From positions 1-64,000 of the forward strand of contig NZ_JSUS01000009.1 of NCBI RefSeq assembly GCF_000805455.1: a DNA stretch of 64,000 nt. Reading direction: 5' to 3'. This DNA comes from Acinetobacter sp. A47. Lineage in GTDB: Bacteria; Pseudomonadota; Gammaproteobacteria; Pseudomonadales; Moraxellaceae. Under the pieces are notes generated by a model. The model saw nothing but the letters and a program-made list of their open reading frames with translations, had not been told where the DNA came from and ran no database searches. A program made the translations under genes and the position numbers. Positions 23,033-32,313 of the stretch are shown here, piece by piece. The first letter of the stretch is position 1. Every line of letters begins with the position of its first letter.

Positions 23033-24928
23033 TTAGAATGTACGTGGTTTAGGTTCAATAGCTTCAACCGTTAACGGGCTGAAACGTACCGGCTTATATT
23101 CAAGACGGTTGTCTGCTGAATACCACAAGGTATGTTTCATCCACTCATCATCACGGCGACCGTAAGAGTAAGTTGGGTGATCAGGAGCCAACTCATAGTC
23201 AACAACCGTATGCGCACCACGACATTCTTTACGAGCAGCAGCCGAAATCAGGGTCGCTTTCGCAACTTCATACAAGTTTTCAACTTCCAGCGCTTCAACA
23301 CGTGCTGTGTTAAACACCTTGGACTTGTCTTTTAAATGAATGTTACGAACACGCGGTTCAAGCGCCAGAATTTCTTTCACACCCTTGTCAAGCAAGGCCT
23401 GAGTACGGAATACACCGGCATGATCCTGTACGATGTCACGGATTGCATCAGCAACTTCTTGAGCATTCTCACCCGTAGTAGATTCATCCAGCTTACGGAT
23501 ACGCTCTAATGTCTTCGCCAATACATCAGTAGGAAGCGGTGCATAATCATCGCCATGATGTTTGGTGACATAGTCAATAATGTGTTCGCCCGCTGCCTTA
23601 CCAAATACCACAAGGTCAAGCAATGAGTTTGTACCTAAACGGTTCGCACCATGAACAGATACACACGAACATTCACCGATCGCGTAGAAACCTTTCACAG
23701 GCTTCACATAGTCACGGGTACCTTTATAAGAATATTCTTTTGTATCCTTATTATAGTGAGCAGAGAATTCACCCTCTTCCACACCATGTGGTACAACCAC
23801 CTGACCATGAATATTGGTCGGAATACCGCCCATTTGATAATGGATGGTTGGTACAACCGGAATTGGTTCCTTGGTACAGTCAACGTTTGCGAATTTCTTG
23901 CCGATCTCGAATACAGATGGAAGACGCTTCATAATCGTTTCAGCGCCCAAATGCGTCATATCCAGCAAGATATAATCGGCTTTAGGACCACAGCCACGAC
24001 CTTCTTTAATTTCCTGGTCCATTGAACGTGATACGAAATCACGCGGCGCCAAGTCTTTTAAAGTAGGAGCATAACGCTCCATGAACGGTTCGCCGTCCTT
24101 GTTACGAAGGATACCACCTTCACCACGACAACCTTCAGTTAACAATACACCTGCGCCTGCAACACCCGTTGGGTGGAATTGCCAGAATTCCATATCCTGT
24201 AACGGAATACCTGCACGGGCAGCCATACCAAGACCGTCACCAGTGTTGATGTAGGCATTGGTTGAGGCACGATAAACACGGCCAGCACCACCTGTAGCAA
24301 ATAAAGTCGCTTTTGCCTGGAATACTGCAATGTTACCCGTTTCCTGGTCGATTGCCGTTACACCAAGCACATCGCCTGCTTCGTTACGGATCAAGTCCAG
24401 TGCAATCCACTCAACGTAGAACTGGGTGCCCATTTTTACGTTGCTTTGATATAAGGTATGCAATAGCGCATGACCGGTACGGTCAGCTGCAGCACACGCA
24501 CGTGGAACCGCTTTTTCACCATAGTTTGCTGAGTGACCACCGAATGGACGCTGATAGATCGTACCATCTTCGTTACGGTCAAACGGCATACCCAGATGCT
24601 CAAGCTCATACACAACTTTCGGCGCTTCACGCGTCATAAACTCGATTGCGTCCTGATCGCCTAACCAGTCAGAACCTTTCACCGTGTCATAGAAGTGATA
24701 GTGCCAGTTATCTTCTTGCATGTTACCTAACGACGCACCGATACCGCCCTGAGCAGCAACCGTATGTGAACGTGTCGGGAATACTTTGGTTAATACTGCA
24801 ACTTTTAAACCAGCTTGAGCAAGTTGGTAAGCAGCGCGCATACCAGAACCACCACCACCGACGATAACAGCGTCGAAAGTGAGGTTTTGAATATTTGAAT
24901 AATCTTCTTTAGGGTTAATTGCGCCCAT
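23033..24928 (-). CDS. sdhA: Succinate dehydrogenase flavoprotein subunit
   Basis: A 631-residue subunit. The N-terminal FAD-binding motif is VIVGGGGSGMRAAYQ, and the covalent-flavin histidine is in TRSHTVAAQGG. Substrate-binding and active-site segments include FHPTGVAGAG, SRSMDQEI and QMGGIPTN. It oxidises succinate to fumarate as part of complex II. 12 bp separate it from sdhD; the order sdhC-D-A-B is the usual one. Confidence 0.98.
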   Translation of the reverse strand: MGAINPKEDYSNIQNLTFDAVIVGGGGSGMRAAYQLAQAGLKVAVLTKVFPTRSHTVAAQGGIGASLGNMQEDNWHYHFYDTVKGSDWLGDQDAIEFMTREAPKVVYELEHLGMPFDRNEDGTIYQRPFGGHSANYGEKAVPRACAAADRTGHALLHTLYQSNVKMGTQFYVEWIALDLIRNEAGDVLGVTAIDQETGNIAVFQAKATLFATGGAGRVYRASTNAYINTGDGLGMAARAGIPLQDMEFWQFHPTGVAGAGVLLTEGCRGEGGILRNKDGEPFMERYAPTLKDLAPRDFVSRSMDQEIKEGRGCGPKADYILLDMTHLGAETIMKRLPSVFEIGKKFANVDCTKEPIPVVPTIHYQMGGIPTNIHGQVVVPHGVEEGEFSAHYNKDTKEYSYKGTRDYVKPVKGFYAIGECSCVSVHGANRLGTNSLLDLVVFGKAAGEHIIDYVTKHHGDDYAPLPTDVLAKTLERIRKLDESTTGENAQEVADAIRDIVQDHAGVFRTQALLDKGVKEILALEPRVRNIHLKDKSKVFNTARVEALEVENLYEVAKATLISAAARKECRGAHTVVDYELAPDHPTYSYGRRDDEWMKHTLWYSADNRLEYKPVRFSPLTVEAIEPKPRTF

Positions 24929-24940
24929 GATCTCTTCCTA

Positions 24941-25321
24941 TCAATTTGCCCAGAAAATCTGGATACCCCAGATTGCGTACACGATCACTGAAATAATGAC
25001 AGCAGAAGTCAGTACAAGGCGTAAACCTGAAGCTGAAGGACCCATTTGACGAGTCGTTACATAATCAGTAAAGACTTGCCACATACCAATCCAAGCGTGT
25101 GCAACGAGCGATAACACTGCTAATAAAGAGAAAATCTTCATTGGCAGGGTCAGCATAAAGCCTGCCCATTGTTCATAACCAAATCCGCTATTGCAGAGGA
25201 TCCAGCCAAATAAAACCACAGTGTATGCAGCCAATACTACAGCACTGATACGCTGGATATACCAATCGCGAGAACCTGAACCTGTTAAACCTGTAGCACT
25301 TTTCATTAGAACATAATCCAT
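24941..25321 (-). CDS. sdhD: Succinate dehydrogenase membrane anchor subunit
   Basis: A 126-residue protein with three hydrophobic helices (about residues 25-45, 55-80, 97-120). The haem/quinone-site histidine is probably in SLVAHAWIGMWQVFTDY. It anchors SdhAB and shares haem b with SdhC. Its start overlaps the sdhC end by 16 bp, indicating coupled translation. Confidence 0.93.
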   Translation of the reverse strand: MDYVLMKSATGLTGSGSRDWYIQRISAVVLAAYTVVLFGWILCNSGFGYEQWAGFMLTLPMKIFSLLAVLSLVAHAWIGMWQVFTDYVTTRQMGPSASGLRLVLTSAVIISVIVYAIWGIQIFWAN

Positions 25322-25707
25322 ACAAAGGCTGCGATGATACCGATCACAGATAAGATCAATGAAATCGTAGCAGCAATGCGACCACTTTGAAGCTCTTCTG
25401 CAAAACCGAGGTCAGCAAGTAAATGCTTGATCCCTGCGATAAAGTGGAAAATCAGGCCAGCTACGAATACCCATACGATGAAACGTACAAGGATATTTCC
25501 GAAAACGACATTTTTAACGTAGTCAAATCCTTCTGGTGAAGATAAAGATTTATCCAGAATCCATAAAAGAACTGCGACTAATAAGAAAACGATTACACCT
25601 GATAGACGGTGTAGAATTGATGCAATAGCCACGGGTGAGCGTAAATTTACCGCTAACACCTGACCCATGGACAAATTGACAGGTCTGTTGCTTTTCACAG
25701 CGGGCAT
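25306..25707 (-). CDS. sdhC: Succinate dehydrogenase cytochrome b556 subunit
   Basis: A 133-residue protein with three membrane helices and the conserved segment SPVAIASILHRLSGVIVF, plus the haem-ligand region FHFIAGIKHLLADLG. First gene of sdhCDAB. The ATG at 25707 sits directly after an AGG; the in-frame GTG at 25698 (then KSNRPVNLS) has better spacing and may be the true start, giving 130 residues. Confidence 0.94.
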   Translation of the reverse strand: MPAVKSNRPVNLSMGQVLAVNLRSPVAIASILHRLSGVIVFLLVAVLLWILDKSLSSPEGFDYVKNVVFGNILVRFIVWVFVAGLIFHFIAGIKHLLADLGFAEELQSGRIAATISLILSVIGIIAAFVWIMF

Positions 25708-25718
25708 CCTGTAGGTAG

Positions 25719-25753
25719 AAACTCCATCCGGAGTTTGTTTGAATTAATTCAAA
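25719..25753. promoter_or_regulatory. Hairpin plus 16-bp palindrome in the sdhC leader
   Basis: AAACTCC - atcc - GGAGTTT hairpin at 25719-25736 lies just upstream of the sdhC ribosome site, and one base further is the perfect palindrome TTTGAATTAATTCAAA (25738-25753). Together they could be an operator or a translational control hairpin. Confidence 0.5.
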
Positions 25754-26607
25754 GGAAAGCTGGCATTGTTAGGCAAGCACAGCACATGCCTAACCTTATA
25801 ACGACATCGAATTATAAAACGTGAAATATCAAAATACAAACAATCCACTTTCGCTTTAGTCGAAAAAAACCATAAATAAGAATCATTCACACGCATAATA
25901 ACGGTTAAAAATCAGGCAATTCTTAATAAACCACACTATCTAATTGTTTTATAAAAATAAAATTTAAATACTATTTTTTATAAATACTTTTCAATTTAAT
26001 AAATTCTTTTCCTGCATTTTCTTTAAAGTCTACGGCTCTGAAGTTTTAATTTGCCTAAATAATCACAGTTTAAACATAGTCGAAAATAATACTGCTCATT
26101 TATATATTAAATATAACCTCTCAATAATCTATTTTTATACTTGGCTTCTAAAGCTTAATTAAACATTTTTCATTCAGTTAATCAGGCTTCAGGCAGTGAA
26201 TTATTATGATACATATAACGTTTTTAGCCATCTTTTCAAGGCCCTATTCAAGTTGAAAGCTAACTGGCGACAGGCTTTTACAATGAGGTAAGTATTTATT
26301 TTATAAGCATCAAAATCTTGTCATTATAAAAATTTACTTACAATTGGACTGATGCTTCATTTTTTTTCTGCACCTAAAACTTGATTTGACATATTATACT
26401 CGACCGGTGCTGTGATTTTACTCAGTTTTTTCTTCGATACTGAATGACTAATTGACTGTAGCAACGTCATTTTTTATCCCTAAGTATAATTGACAAAATT
26501 TTAGTAGCCACTAATCTTATAGCAAATTTTGACACCGTCTGATTCGCACATGACAAGATTAGTATTTCGAGTCAGATAATCATTCACCAGGACAGGAGAT
26601 CTATTGA
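25754..26607. other. Gap of ~850 bp between divergent sdhC and gltA
   Basis: AT-rich, with no credible ORF. It must carry promoters for both the sdh operon and gltA. A TTGACA at 26490-26495 followed by TAATCT at 26512-26517 is a plausible gltA promoter. Another TTGACA at 26386-26391 has no well-spaced -10. No tRNA-like fold was recognised. Confidence 0.5.
26490..26517 (+). promoter_or_regulatory. Candidate gltA promoter
   Basis: TTGACA (26490-26495), 16-bp spacer, TAATCT (26512-26517), about 90 bp before the gltA ATG. Confidence 0.45.
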
Positions 26608-27882
26608 ATGTCTGCAGCAACTGGCAAAAAAGCCGTATTACAGCTTGATGGCAAAGAAATTGAATTACCAATTTACAGCGGCACATTGGGCCCAGATGTA
26701 ATTGACGTTAAAGATGTATTGGCATCGGGTCACTTTACTTTCGATCCTGGTTTTATGGCGACAGCGGCTTGCGAATCTAAGATCACATTCATTGATGGTG
26801 ACAAAGGTGTGTTATTACACCGTGGCTATCCGATTGATCAATTAGCGACTCAAGCAGACTACCTGGAAACTTGCTACTTATTATTAAATGGCGAGCTTCC
26901 AAATGCTGAACAAAAGACAGAATTTGACGCTAAAGTACGTAACCACACCATGGTTCACGATCAGGTCAGCCGTTTCTTCAATGGTTTCCGTCGTGATGCG
27001 CATCCGATGGCGATCATGGTTGGTGTTGTAGGTGCGTTATCTGCGTTCTATCACAACGGTTTAGACATTGAAGATGTCAATCATCGCGAAATTACAGCAA
27101 TTCGCTTGATCGCAAAAATCCCTACCCTTGCAGCGTGGAGCTACAAGTACACTGTAGGTCAGCCATTCATTTACCCGCGTAATGACCTATGTTATGCAGA
27201 AAACTTCTTGCACATGATGTTTGCAACACCTGCTGACCGCGATTACAAGGTAAACCCTGTTCTTGCACGTGCAATGGACCGTATCTTTACGCTTCATGCT
27301 GACCACGAGCAAAATGCCTCTACCTCTACAGTTCGTCTTGCCGGTTCTACTGGTGCAAATCCGTATGCATGTATCTCTGCTGGTATCTCGGCACTTTGGG
27401 GACCTGCTCACGGTGGTGCAAACGAAGCTGTACTTAAAATGCTTGATGAAATTGGTAGCGTAGAAAATGTTGCCGAATTCATGGAAAAAGTGAAGCGTAA
27501 AGAAGTTAAACTCATGGGCTTCGGTCACCGTGTTTACAAAAACTTCGACCCACGCGCTAAAGTCATGAAACAGACTTGTGACGAAGTGCTTGAAGCATTA
27601 GGCATCAACGATCCACAATTGCAACTTGCAATGGAACTTGAGCGTATTGCGCTTAGCGATCCGTACTTCGTAGAGCGTAAGCTTTACCCGAACGTAGATT
27701 TCTACTCTGGTATCATCTTGAAAGCGATTGGTATTCCGACAGAAATGTTTACCGTGATCTTCGCTCTTGCACGTACAGTAGGCTGGATCAGCCACTGGTT
27801 AGAAATGCACAGCGGTCCATACAAGATCGGTCGTCCTCGTCAGCTTTACACAGGCCCGACGCAGCGTGACATTCAACGTTAA
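26608..27882 (+). CDS. gltA: Citrate synthase (type II)
   Basis: A 424-residue enzyme condensing oxaloacetate with acetyl-CoA. The N-terminal beta domain of the NADH-sensitive Gram-negative type is present ([20 protein letters not shown]). Active-site segments include [26 protein letters not shown] and [14 protein letters not shown], with the C-terminal [15 protein letters not shown] lies upstream of ATG. It is divergent from sdh, making a contiguous TCA block with sdh, suc and lpdA. Confidence 0.98.
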   Translation: MSAATGKKAVLQLDGKEIELPIYSGTLGPDVIDVKDVLASGHFTFDPGFMATAACESKITFIDGDKGVLLHRGYPIDQLATQADYLETCYLLLNGELPNAEQKTEFDAKVRNHTMVHDQVSRFFNGFRRDAHPMAIMVGVVGALSAFYHNGLDIEDVNHREITAIRLIAKIPTLAAWSYKYTVGQPFIYPRNDLCYAENFLHMMFATPADRDYKVNPVLARAMDRIFTLHADHEQNASTSTVRLAGSTGANPYACISAGISALWGPAHGGANEAVLKMLDEIGSVENVAEFMEKVKRKEVKLMGFGHRVYKNFDPRAKVMKQTCDEVLEALGINDPQLQLAMELERIALSDPYFVERKLYPNVDFYSGIILKAIGIPTEMFTVIFALARTVGWISHWLEMHSGPYKIGRPRQLYTGPTQRDIQR

Positions 27883-27895
27883 TCTGATTGACGTT

Positions 27896-27926
27896 AAAAA
27901 AAGGATGCTTTTGCATCCTTTTTTAT
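27896..27926. terminator. Bidirectional terminator after gltA
   Basis: aaggatgc - tttt - gcatcctt with A-run and T-run flanks. Serves gltA (+) and possibly the converging DUF1289 gene (-). Confidence 0.88.
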
Positions 27927-27979
27927 TTTCCGTTATGCCGCACAAACCTGGCAGTCAAACTGGCCTGAACCTAAACAGC

Positions 27980-28495
27980 TTATTCAAACTCATCTTCTTC
28001 CATTGCACGTAATAAGGTATTGCTAATCCCGTCAGCACGTAACCATGCCAGCTCGTAACTGGCTTTGGCCAAGGCAAGTACCCGTCGCTCAAACTCGTCC
28101 CAGATCGGTTTAACTTGCGCATCTGTAATGCCAAGGCCGCTGTCATGAGCCAAATGTTTATTCTTTTCACAAATTTTCAGGGCATGATACAGCTTCCGCC
28201 CCTTGCTGGCAGTATCCAGAACACGTATCCGCTTATTTTGAATAAAGCCCTCAACATGCTGTAAATTTGCATGGGGAAGCAAAGGCACCAGTATCTGGTC
28301 CAGCTGTGCATCCAGACGCTTCCACACCATTAACCTTTGCTCGGCCGTATATGTATTCCATTGAATGACTTCATGATTAAAGCGGCGACAACCACGACAG
28401 ACCAGATCACCAAATACCGTTGAACAACGCCCTGCGCATGGGGTCAATGAAGGGATTCGACGATCATTACTCAAAACCAACTCCTTTAAAACCAT
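27980..28495 (-). CDS. DUF1289 domain protein
   Basis: A 171-residue protein with the DUF1289 cysteine pattern near the N-terminus: TPCAGRCSTVFGDLVCRGCR (about residues 18-37), then NHEVIQWNTYTAEQR. The four cysteines may bind a metal or iron-sulfur cluster; function is unknown. The C-terminal ~100 residues are not part of the minimal domain and I do not recognise them. Divergent from trhO with 87 bp between starts. Confidence 0.82.
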   Translation of the reverse strand: MVLKELVLSNDRRIPSLTPCAGRCSTVFGDLVCRGCRRFNHEVIQWNTYTAEQRLMVWKRLDAQLDQILVPLLPHANLQHVEGFIQNKRIRVLDTASKGRKLYHALKICEKNKHLAHDSGLGITDAQVKPIWDEFERRVLALAKASYELAWLRADGISNTLLRAMEEDEFE

Positions 28496-28582
28496 ATTTA
28501 TTTTATGGTTTTCTCGCTTATTTTCGGATTTCGCGCTAAAATATGCGCCTTATTTTCTATCTTAATACATTTGGAGTTATCC

Positions 28583-29515
28583 ATGAACGCTACTGTAGAA
28601 CAGCTTGCACCTGTAGAACAGCAAGCGACCAATAATTGGGTTGTTGCAGCACTATATCAATTTAAAGAAGTCGCAGATGCAGCGGACCTGCAACAACGTC
28701 TTCTCGACCTAGTGAATAGCATCAATTTGTGTGGAACTCTGATTGTCGCTTCTGAAGGAATCAACGGTACGGTTGCAGGTGACCGTGCTGCAATTGATAC
28801 GGTGCATCAATTCCTTTTGAACGAAGGTTTTAACGCAATGGAATACAAAGAGTCTTTTAGCTCTGAAAAGCCATTCCGTAAAATGAAAATTAAGTTGAAA
28901 AAAGAAATTGTAACTTTAGGTGTGGAAGTTAAACCCCGTGATCTGGTCGGACACTATCTTGACCCTAAAGAATGGAATGAATTAATCAGCCGTGATGATG
29001 TCATCCTGATTGATACACGTAACGATTATGAATACAAAGCGGGGACGTTTAAGGGCGCAATTGATCCTAAAACAGAGACTTTCCGCGAGTTCCCTGAATA
29101 TGTAAAACAAAATCTGGAACAGCATAAAGACAAAAAAATTGCGATGTTCTGTACCGGCGGGATCCGCTGTGAAAAATCAACCTCTTTGCTGCTTCAGGAA
29201 GGATTTAGCGAGGTCTATCACCTAAAAGGCGGTATTTTAAAATATCTGGAAGAAACCCCAGCAGAAGAAAGCATGTGGGAAGGTGAATGTTTCGTATTTG
29301 ATGGCCGTACTGCCGTTACCCATGGCGTTGCAGAAGGTGAAAATATCAAATGTCATGCATGTGGCTGGCCTCTGAGCAAAGCCGAAGCGGAATTGCCAAG
29401 TTATGAACATGGCGTGTCTTGTGTGTACTGTATTGATAAAACCACGGATAAGCAAAAAGCAGGCTTCCGCATGCGTCAGTCACAAATTGCAGCAGCAAAA
29501 CGTAAACGCCTGTAA
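28583..29515 (+). CDS. trhO: tRNA uridine(34) hydroxylase
   Basis: A 310-residue protein. An N-terminal ferredoxin-like/acylphosphatase-like region is followed by a rhodanese domain (about residues 125-220) with the active-site cysteine in MFCTGGIRCEKS, and a C-terminal Cys-rich segment (CHACGWPLS, CVYC). TrhO makes 5-hydroxyuridine at tRNA position 34. I chose ATG at 28583 (MNATVEQLAP), which has GGAG nine bases before it, over the in-frame ATG at 28505, whose extra 26 residues look like translated leader. Confidence 0.92.
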   Translation: MNATVEQLAPVEQQATNNWVVAALYQFKEVADAADLQQRLLDLVNSINLCGTLIVASEGINGTVAGDRAAIDTVHQFLLNEGFNAMEYKESFSSEKPFRKMKIKLKKEIVTLGVEVKPRDLVGHYLDPKEWNELISRDDVILIDTRNDYEYKAGTFKGAIDPKTETFREFPEYVKQNLEQHKDKKIAMFCTGGIRCEKSTSLLLQEGFSEVYHLKGGILKYLEETPAEESMWEGECFVFDGRTAVTHGVAEGENIKCHACGWPLSKAEAELPSYEHGVSCVYCIDKTTDKQKAGFRMRQSQIAAAKRKRL

Positions 29516-29531
29516 TTGTAATTGATATTTT

Positions 29532-29562
29532 AAAAGCCATAGTTAAGCTATGGCTTTTTTTA
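29532..29562 (+). terminator. trhO terminator
   Basis: aaaagccatag - ttaag - ctatggctttt followed by T-run. Confidence 0.9.
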
Positions 29563-29652
29563 TGCCCACAAACTGCGTAACGCCCCCCTTGTGCATTACA
29601 GCCGCGCTGCCTATGCTAAAAACAACAACTAGATTCGGCGTGTAGGCAAAAA

Positions 29653-30273
29653 ATGGAACTGGAACAATGGGTGCTTTCGATTATGGAAAAACTGGGTTAT
29701 GCCGGCATCGCTTTCCTGATGTTTCTGGATAACATTTTTCCGCCCATTCCGTCTGAAATTATCATGCCTTCTGCGGGGTATACTGCCTCAAAAGGCGAAC
29801 TGCAACTCATGGGTGTCATTATCGCCGGTAGTACCGGTTCCATTCTGGCAGCAATGCTCTTGTACTGGATTGGACGCAAGGTACCTCAACAACGCCTGTT
29901 CAAGCTGGTGGAGCGCTATGGCAAGTATTTACGTATTCAGGCCCCGGACCTGGAAAAAGCTTTACTCTGGTTTAACAAGCATGGCCACCGGATTGTGTTT
30001 TTTGGCAGGATGATTCCAGCAGTCCGCTCTTTAATCAGCATACCGGCAGGCATGAGTCGAATGCCTTTTAGCAAGTTTATGCTCTACAGTACGGCGGGCA
30101 CTTTGATCTGGACCAGTTTTCTGGCATATCTGGGTTTTTACTTTAGCCAGAATCAGGCATTGATGCATCTGATTATGCAACGGATCAGCACAATTATTTT
30201 GATGATTGTCTTTGGGTATGTCCTGTGGTGGGCCGTTAAAAAGTTTTATCTCTCCAGATCAAGGCATCACTAA
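29653..30273 (+). CDS. DedA-family inner-membrane protein
   Basis: A 206-residue protein with the DedA (SNARE-associated/VTT) domain: FLDNIFPPIPSEIIMPSAGY near the N-terminus, and the conserved arginine segment FFGRMIPAVRSLISIPAGMSRM. Four or more hydrophobic segments. DedA proteins take part in undecaprenyl-phosphate/phospholipid flipping and proton-motive-force homeostasis; which of these applies here is unknown. Single gene. Confidence 0.9.
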   Translation: MELEQWVLSIMEKLGYAGIAFLMFLDNIFPPIPSEIIMPSAGYTASKGELQLMGVIIAGSTGSILAAMLLYWIGRKVPQQRLFKLVERYGKYLRIQAPDLEKALLWFNKHGHRIVFFGRMIPAVRSLISIPAGMSRMPFSKFMLYSTAGTLIWTSFLAYLGFYFSQNQALMHLIMQRISTIILMIVFGYVLWWAVKKFYLSRSRHH

Positions 30274-30661
30274 CCGCTTACCCTACCCCCAGTATAAATA
30301 AGGGCCGGTAAATTTTAATATAATGTACGGCCCCCATTCATTTTTCTTTAAAACCGGTTAGCCTGCAAAGATATCCCGATAAAGTTATATTCAATAGAGA
30401 CTGCATATTCATTCCGGAAGAAGCAGGTAAGCTATTTCAATAAAATACAGTTTTAACCTGGCAAAATACTCATAAAAAAATCTTGTTGTACCGTCATTAC
30501 CCCGAATAAGTAGATGATTCCCTATGTAGGTTTTGCCAGTTTAATCGGATATGAACTAAAAATAATCCTCCCAACAGCAAAACAAGATAGAATATTCTGT
30601 ATATAAAACTAGTTTTCACACTAGTAGGCTTAAACATATTTAAAAATGGTAAAAACCAAAA
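30274..30661. other. 388-bp gap with no recognised gene
   Basis: A GC-rich imperfect hairpin (gggccg ... cggccc) at about 30302-30333 may end the dedA transcript, though no T-run follows. The rest is AT-rich with a possible promoter for the next gene. Nothing else recognised. Confidence 0.4.
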
Positions 30662-31078
30662 ATGAAAAAATATATTCTTATATTTTCAGTAGCTTATGCA
30701 ATTGCGATGATTATTATCGCAACATTGGAAACTTTCTTTAAAGCACCGACAGGCTCATCTATTATCTGTTTAATATCAGGAGGCAGTTGTGCAGCATCTT
30801 TCTTTGTAAAAGATCATCAACGCATACCCGATCCATCCGAGAAAAAGAGTCTGGTTTGGGGCTGTTTCTTTGCCTCGATTATCGTCAGTATTATTGCAAC
30901 CGTAATTAGTCTAATCATCTTCCCTGAAACGGCGCCTTTTTTGTCAGCTATCGCTGATCTGCCAATATAGATATGGTTAATTGCAATCAGTTTTACAGCA
31001 CTGCTTCATTATCTGGTTTTATCCCTCTCCTTTGGCTGGGTCGCAAAACGTTTGGCGAAAACCAAAACCACAGCATAA
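30662..31078 (+). pseudogene. Small membrane protein gene interrupted by an in-frame TAG
   Basis: ATG at 30662 opens 102 codons (MKKYILIFSVAYAIAMIII...) with hydrophobic helices at about 5-22, 30-48 and 68-92, then TAG at 30968-30970. The same frame continues for 35 more codons (IWLIAISFTALLHYLVLS then FGWVAKRLAKTKTTA) to TAA at 31076. The continuation forms a fourth membrane helix with a basic tail, as in the ~140-residue Acinetobacter membrane family annotated ABZJ_00895. The stop therefore replaces one sense codon. Candidates are pseudogene, readthrough, or sequencing error. Family name from memory, moderate confidence. Confidence 0.65.
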
Positions 31079-31083
31079 ATATA

Positions 31084-31112
31084 AAAAAACGTCCTCTCGG
31101 GACGTTTTAATC
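31084..31112. terminator. Bidirectional terminator
   Basis: aaaacgtcc / ggacgtttt hairpin with A- and T-rich flanks, immediately after the TAA at 31076 and facing the UPF0149 gene end. Its position supports the view that the interrupted gene originally ended at 31078. Confidence 0.75.
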
Positions 31113-31158
31113 TTTATTGTTTCCAGAGCAGCTTTTTTAAGCTGCGCTGGATGCATCA

Positions 31159-31683
31159 TTACGCCGGGGTATGATACATCAGGTAAATTTCATTTAAGTT
31201 ATCCGGAATTTCTTCTGCCAGTTCGTCCATCAGCTGGCCATTACGGCGGAAAGATTCCATTTGCGGATCTTCTTCATCAATTCCGCTAAACACCATGATC
31301 GGCAAGGTCAAATCAACCAGCTGTTCCTCAAACTCTGGTGCAAACCATGCCTCTTCGTTCAGGAACATTGCATCGACAAAGCCCACACTCCAATCACCGA
31401 GGCTTGACTCGACATCAGCTTCCTCGATTTCAAATGGAAACTCGATTCCATTTTCATTGGCCAGGTCCTGACGAATCGATTCCAGCCAAAGCTTGACCTG
31501 CTCAAGTACCTCGGCAGGAAGCTTCTTGTGGTTGCCCTCGAAAAGCTCATCTAACCAACGGTCAAATTGTGGACCAACGGCAATTGCACACAAAAAGCCA
31601 TGAGTCGCTGCAAAATCTAGACCGTATTCGTTTTGATCACCGTCAAGATAGTTACTCAATAAGTCTAAATCTAACGTGCTCAT
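31159..31683 (-). CDS. UPF0149 (YecA/YgfB) family protein
   Basis: A 174-residue acidic, soluble protein. The conserved N-terminal segment LSNYLDGDQNEYGLDFAATH precedes GFLCAIAVGP and later WSVGFVDAMFL, as in UPF0149. The C-terminal SEC-C-like zinc-binding tail of some members is absent. Function is unknown. It is 76 bp from the PA3496-like gene upstream and on the same strand. Confidence 0.85.
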   Translation of the reverse strand: MSTLDLDLLSNYLDGDQNEYGLDFAATHGFLCAIAVGPQFDRWLDELFEGNHKKLPAEVLEQVKLWLESIRQDLANENGIEFPFEIEEADVESSLGDWSVGFVDAMFLNEEAWFAPEFEEQLVDLTLPIMVFSGIDEEDPQMESFRRNGQLMDELAEEIPDNLNEIYLMYHTPA

Positions 31684-31759
31684 TCTTTGTTTAATCCAAT
31701 TCTAAAAATACATCGGCAACAGCATAACATTTTCGGGCCTGAAGTCTTAGCAATTTTGC

Positions 31760-31966
31760 TTAGTCTTCGTCGTCAAGGTCATCATCGTCGAAATCATAGT
31801 CAAAATCTTTTAATTCTCGTTCTAAACGACGTTGAGCTAAAAGGTCATCAATTAAACGGCGCTTTTCTAATGATTCTTTGGCACTGATTTTTCCTGATGA
31901 CTCATCAAAACCAACATCATCTTCACCGTAGTTATCATCATCTAGTTCAAAATCTGTAGAAGACAC
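31760..31966 (-). CDS. PA3496-like small acidic protein
   Basis: A 68-residue protein with acidic N- and C-termini (the C-terminus ends DYDFDDDDLDDED) around a basic helical core KRRLIDDLLAQRRLERELK. This matches the small proteins annotated as PA3496 family, putative envelope integrity. I recognise it from the core motif and acidic tails. Mechanism is unknown. Upstream of UPF0149 on the same strand; co-transcription is possible. Confidence 0.75.
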   Translation of the reverse strand: MSSTDFELDDDNYGEDDVGFDESSGKISAKESLEKRRLIDDLLAQRRLERELKDFDYDFDDDDLDDED

Positions 31967-32259
31967 TAAGTACCTCTAATGAAAAAATGTTAATGGGTCT
32001 AGCCGCTATTTATCGGTCTTCTCAGACCTTGTCAAGTTTTATTTGATTTTTTTAGCATAAAATGTGGTTTTGTACTTTTTTTCGGCAGTTTTTTTGTGTA
32101 TTTATAATGCAGGGATGCTGTCAAAGAAAAAAGTTGTTTAAACAGGAATTACGCTTGAAAAATTATGACTTACCACCATATTTAATGAACAAACGTGAAA
32201 TCAAATCTATTTTTTATTTAGAGCAGACGGATCAAATCCAAAACATTCACTGTGAATTG

Positions 32260-32268
32260 TGCTATCAT
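32260..32268 (+). promoter_or_regulatory. Candidate extended -10 promoter of rpoD
   Basis: TGC-TATCAT at 32260-32268, about 45 bp before the rpoD ATG. A second candidate lies upstream: TTGAAA at 32155-32160 with TATTTA at 32179-32184 (18-bp spacer). Confidence 0.4.
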
Positions 32269-32313
32269 GCACGGTTTTTCACCGCCACAGATTCAACAAA
32301 AGAGTAAGCAAAG

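Noticed and set aside
28505..28582. 26-residue N-terminal extension of TrhO
   Set aside because: The ATG at 28583 has a GGAG site and matches the family start; the extension overlaps the divergent promoter region.
32062..32307. 81-codon frame directly upstream of rpoD
   Set aside because: Composition is atypical of a protein, it covers the likely rpoD promoter, and it has no ribosome site.
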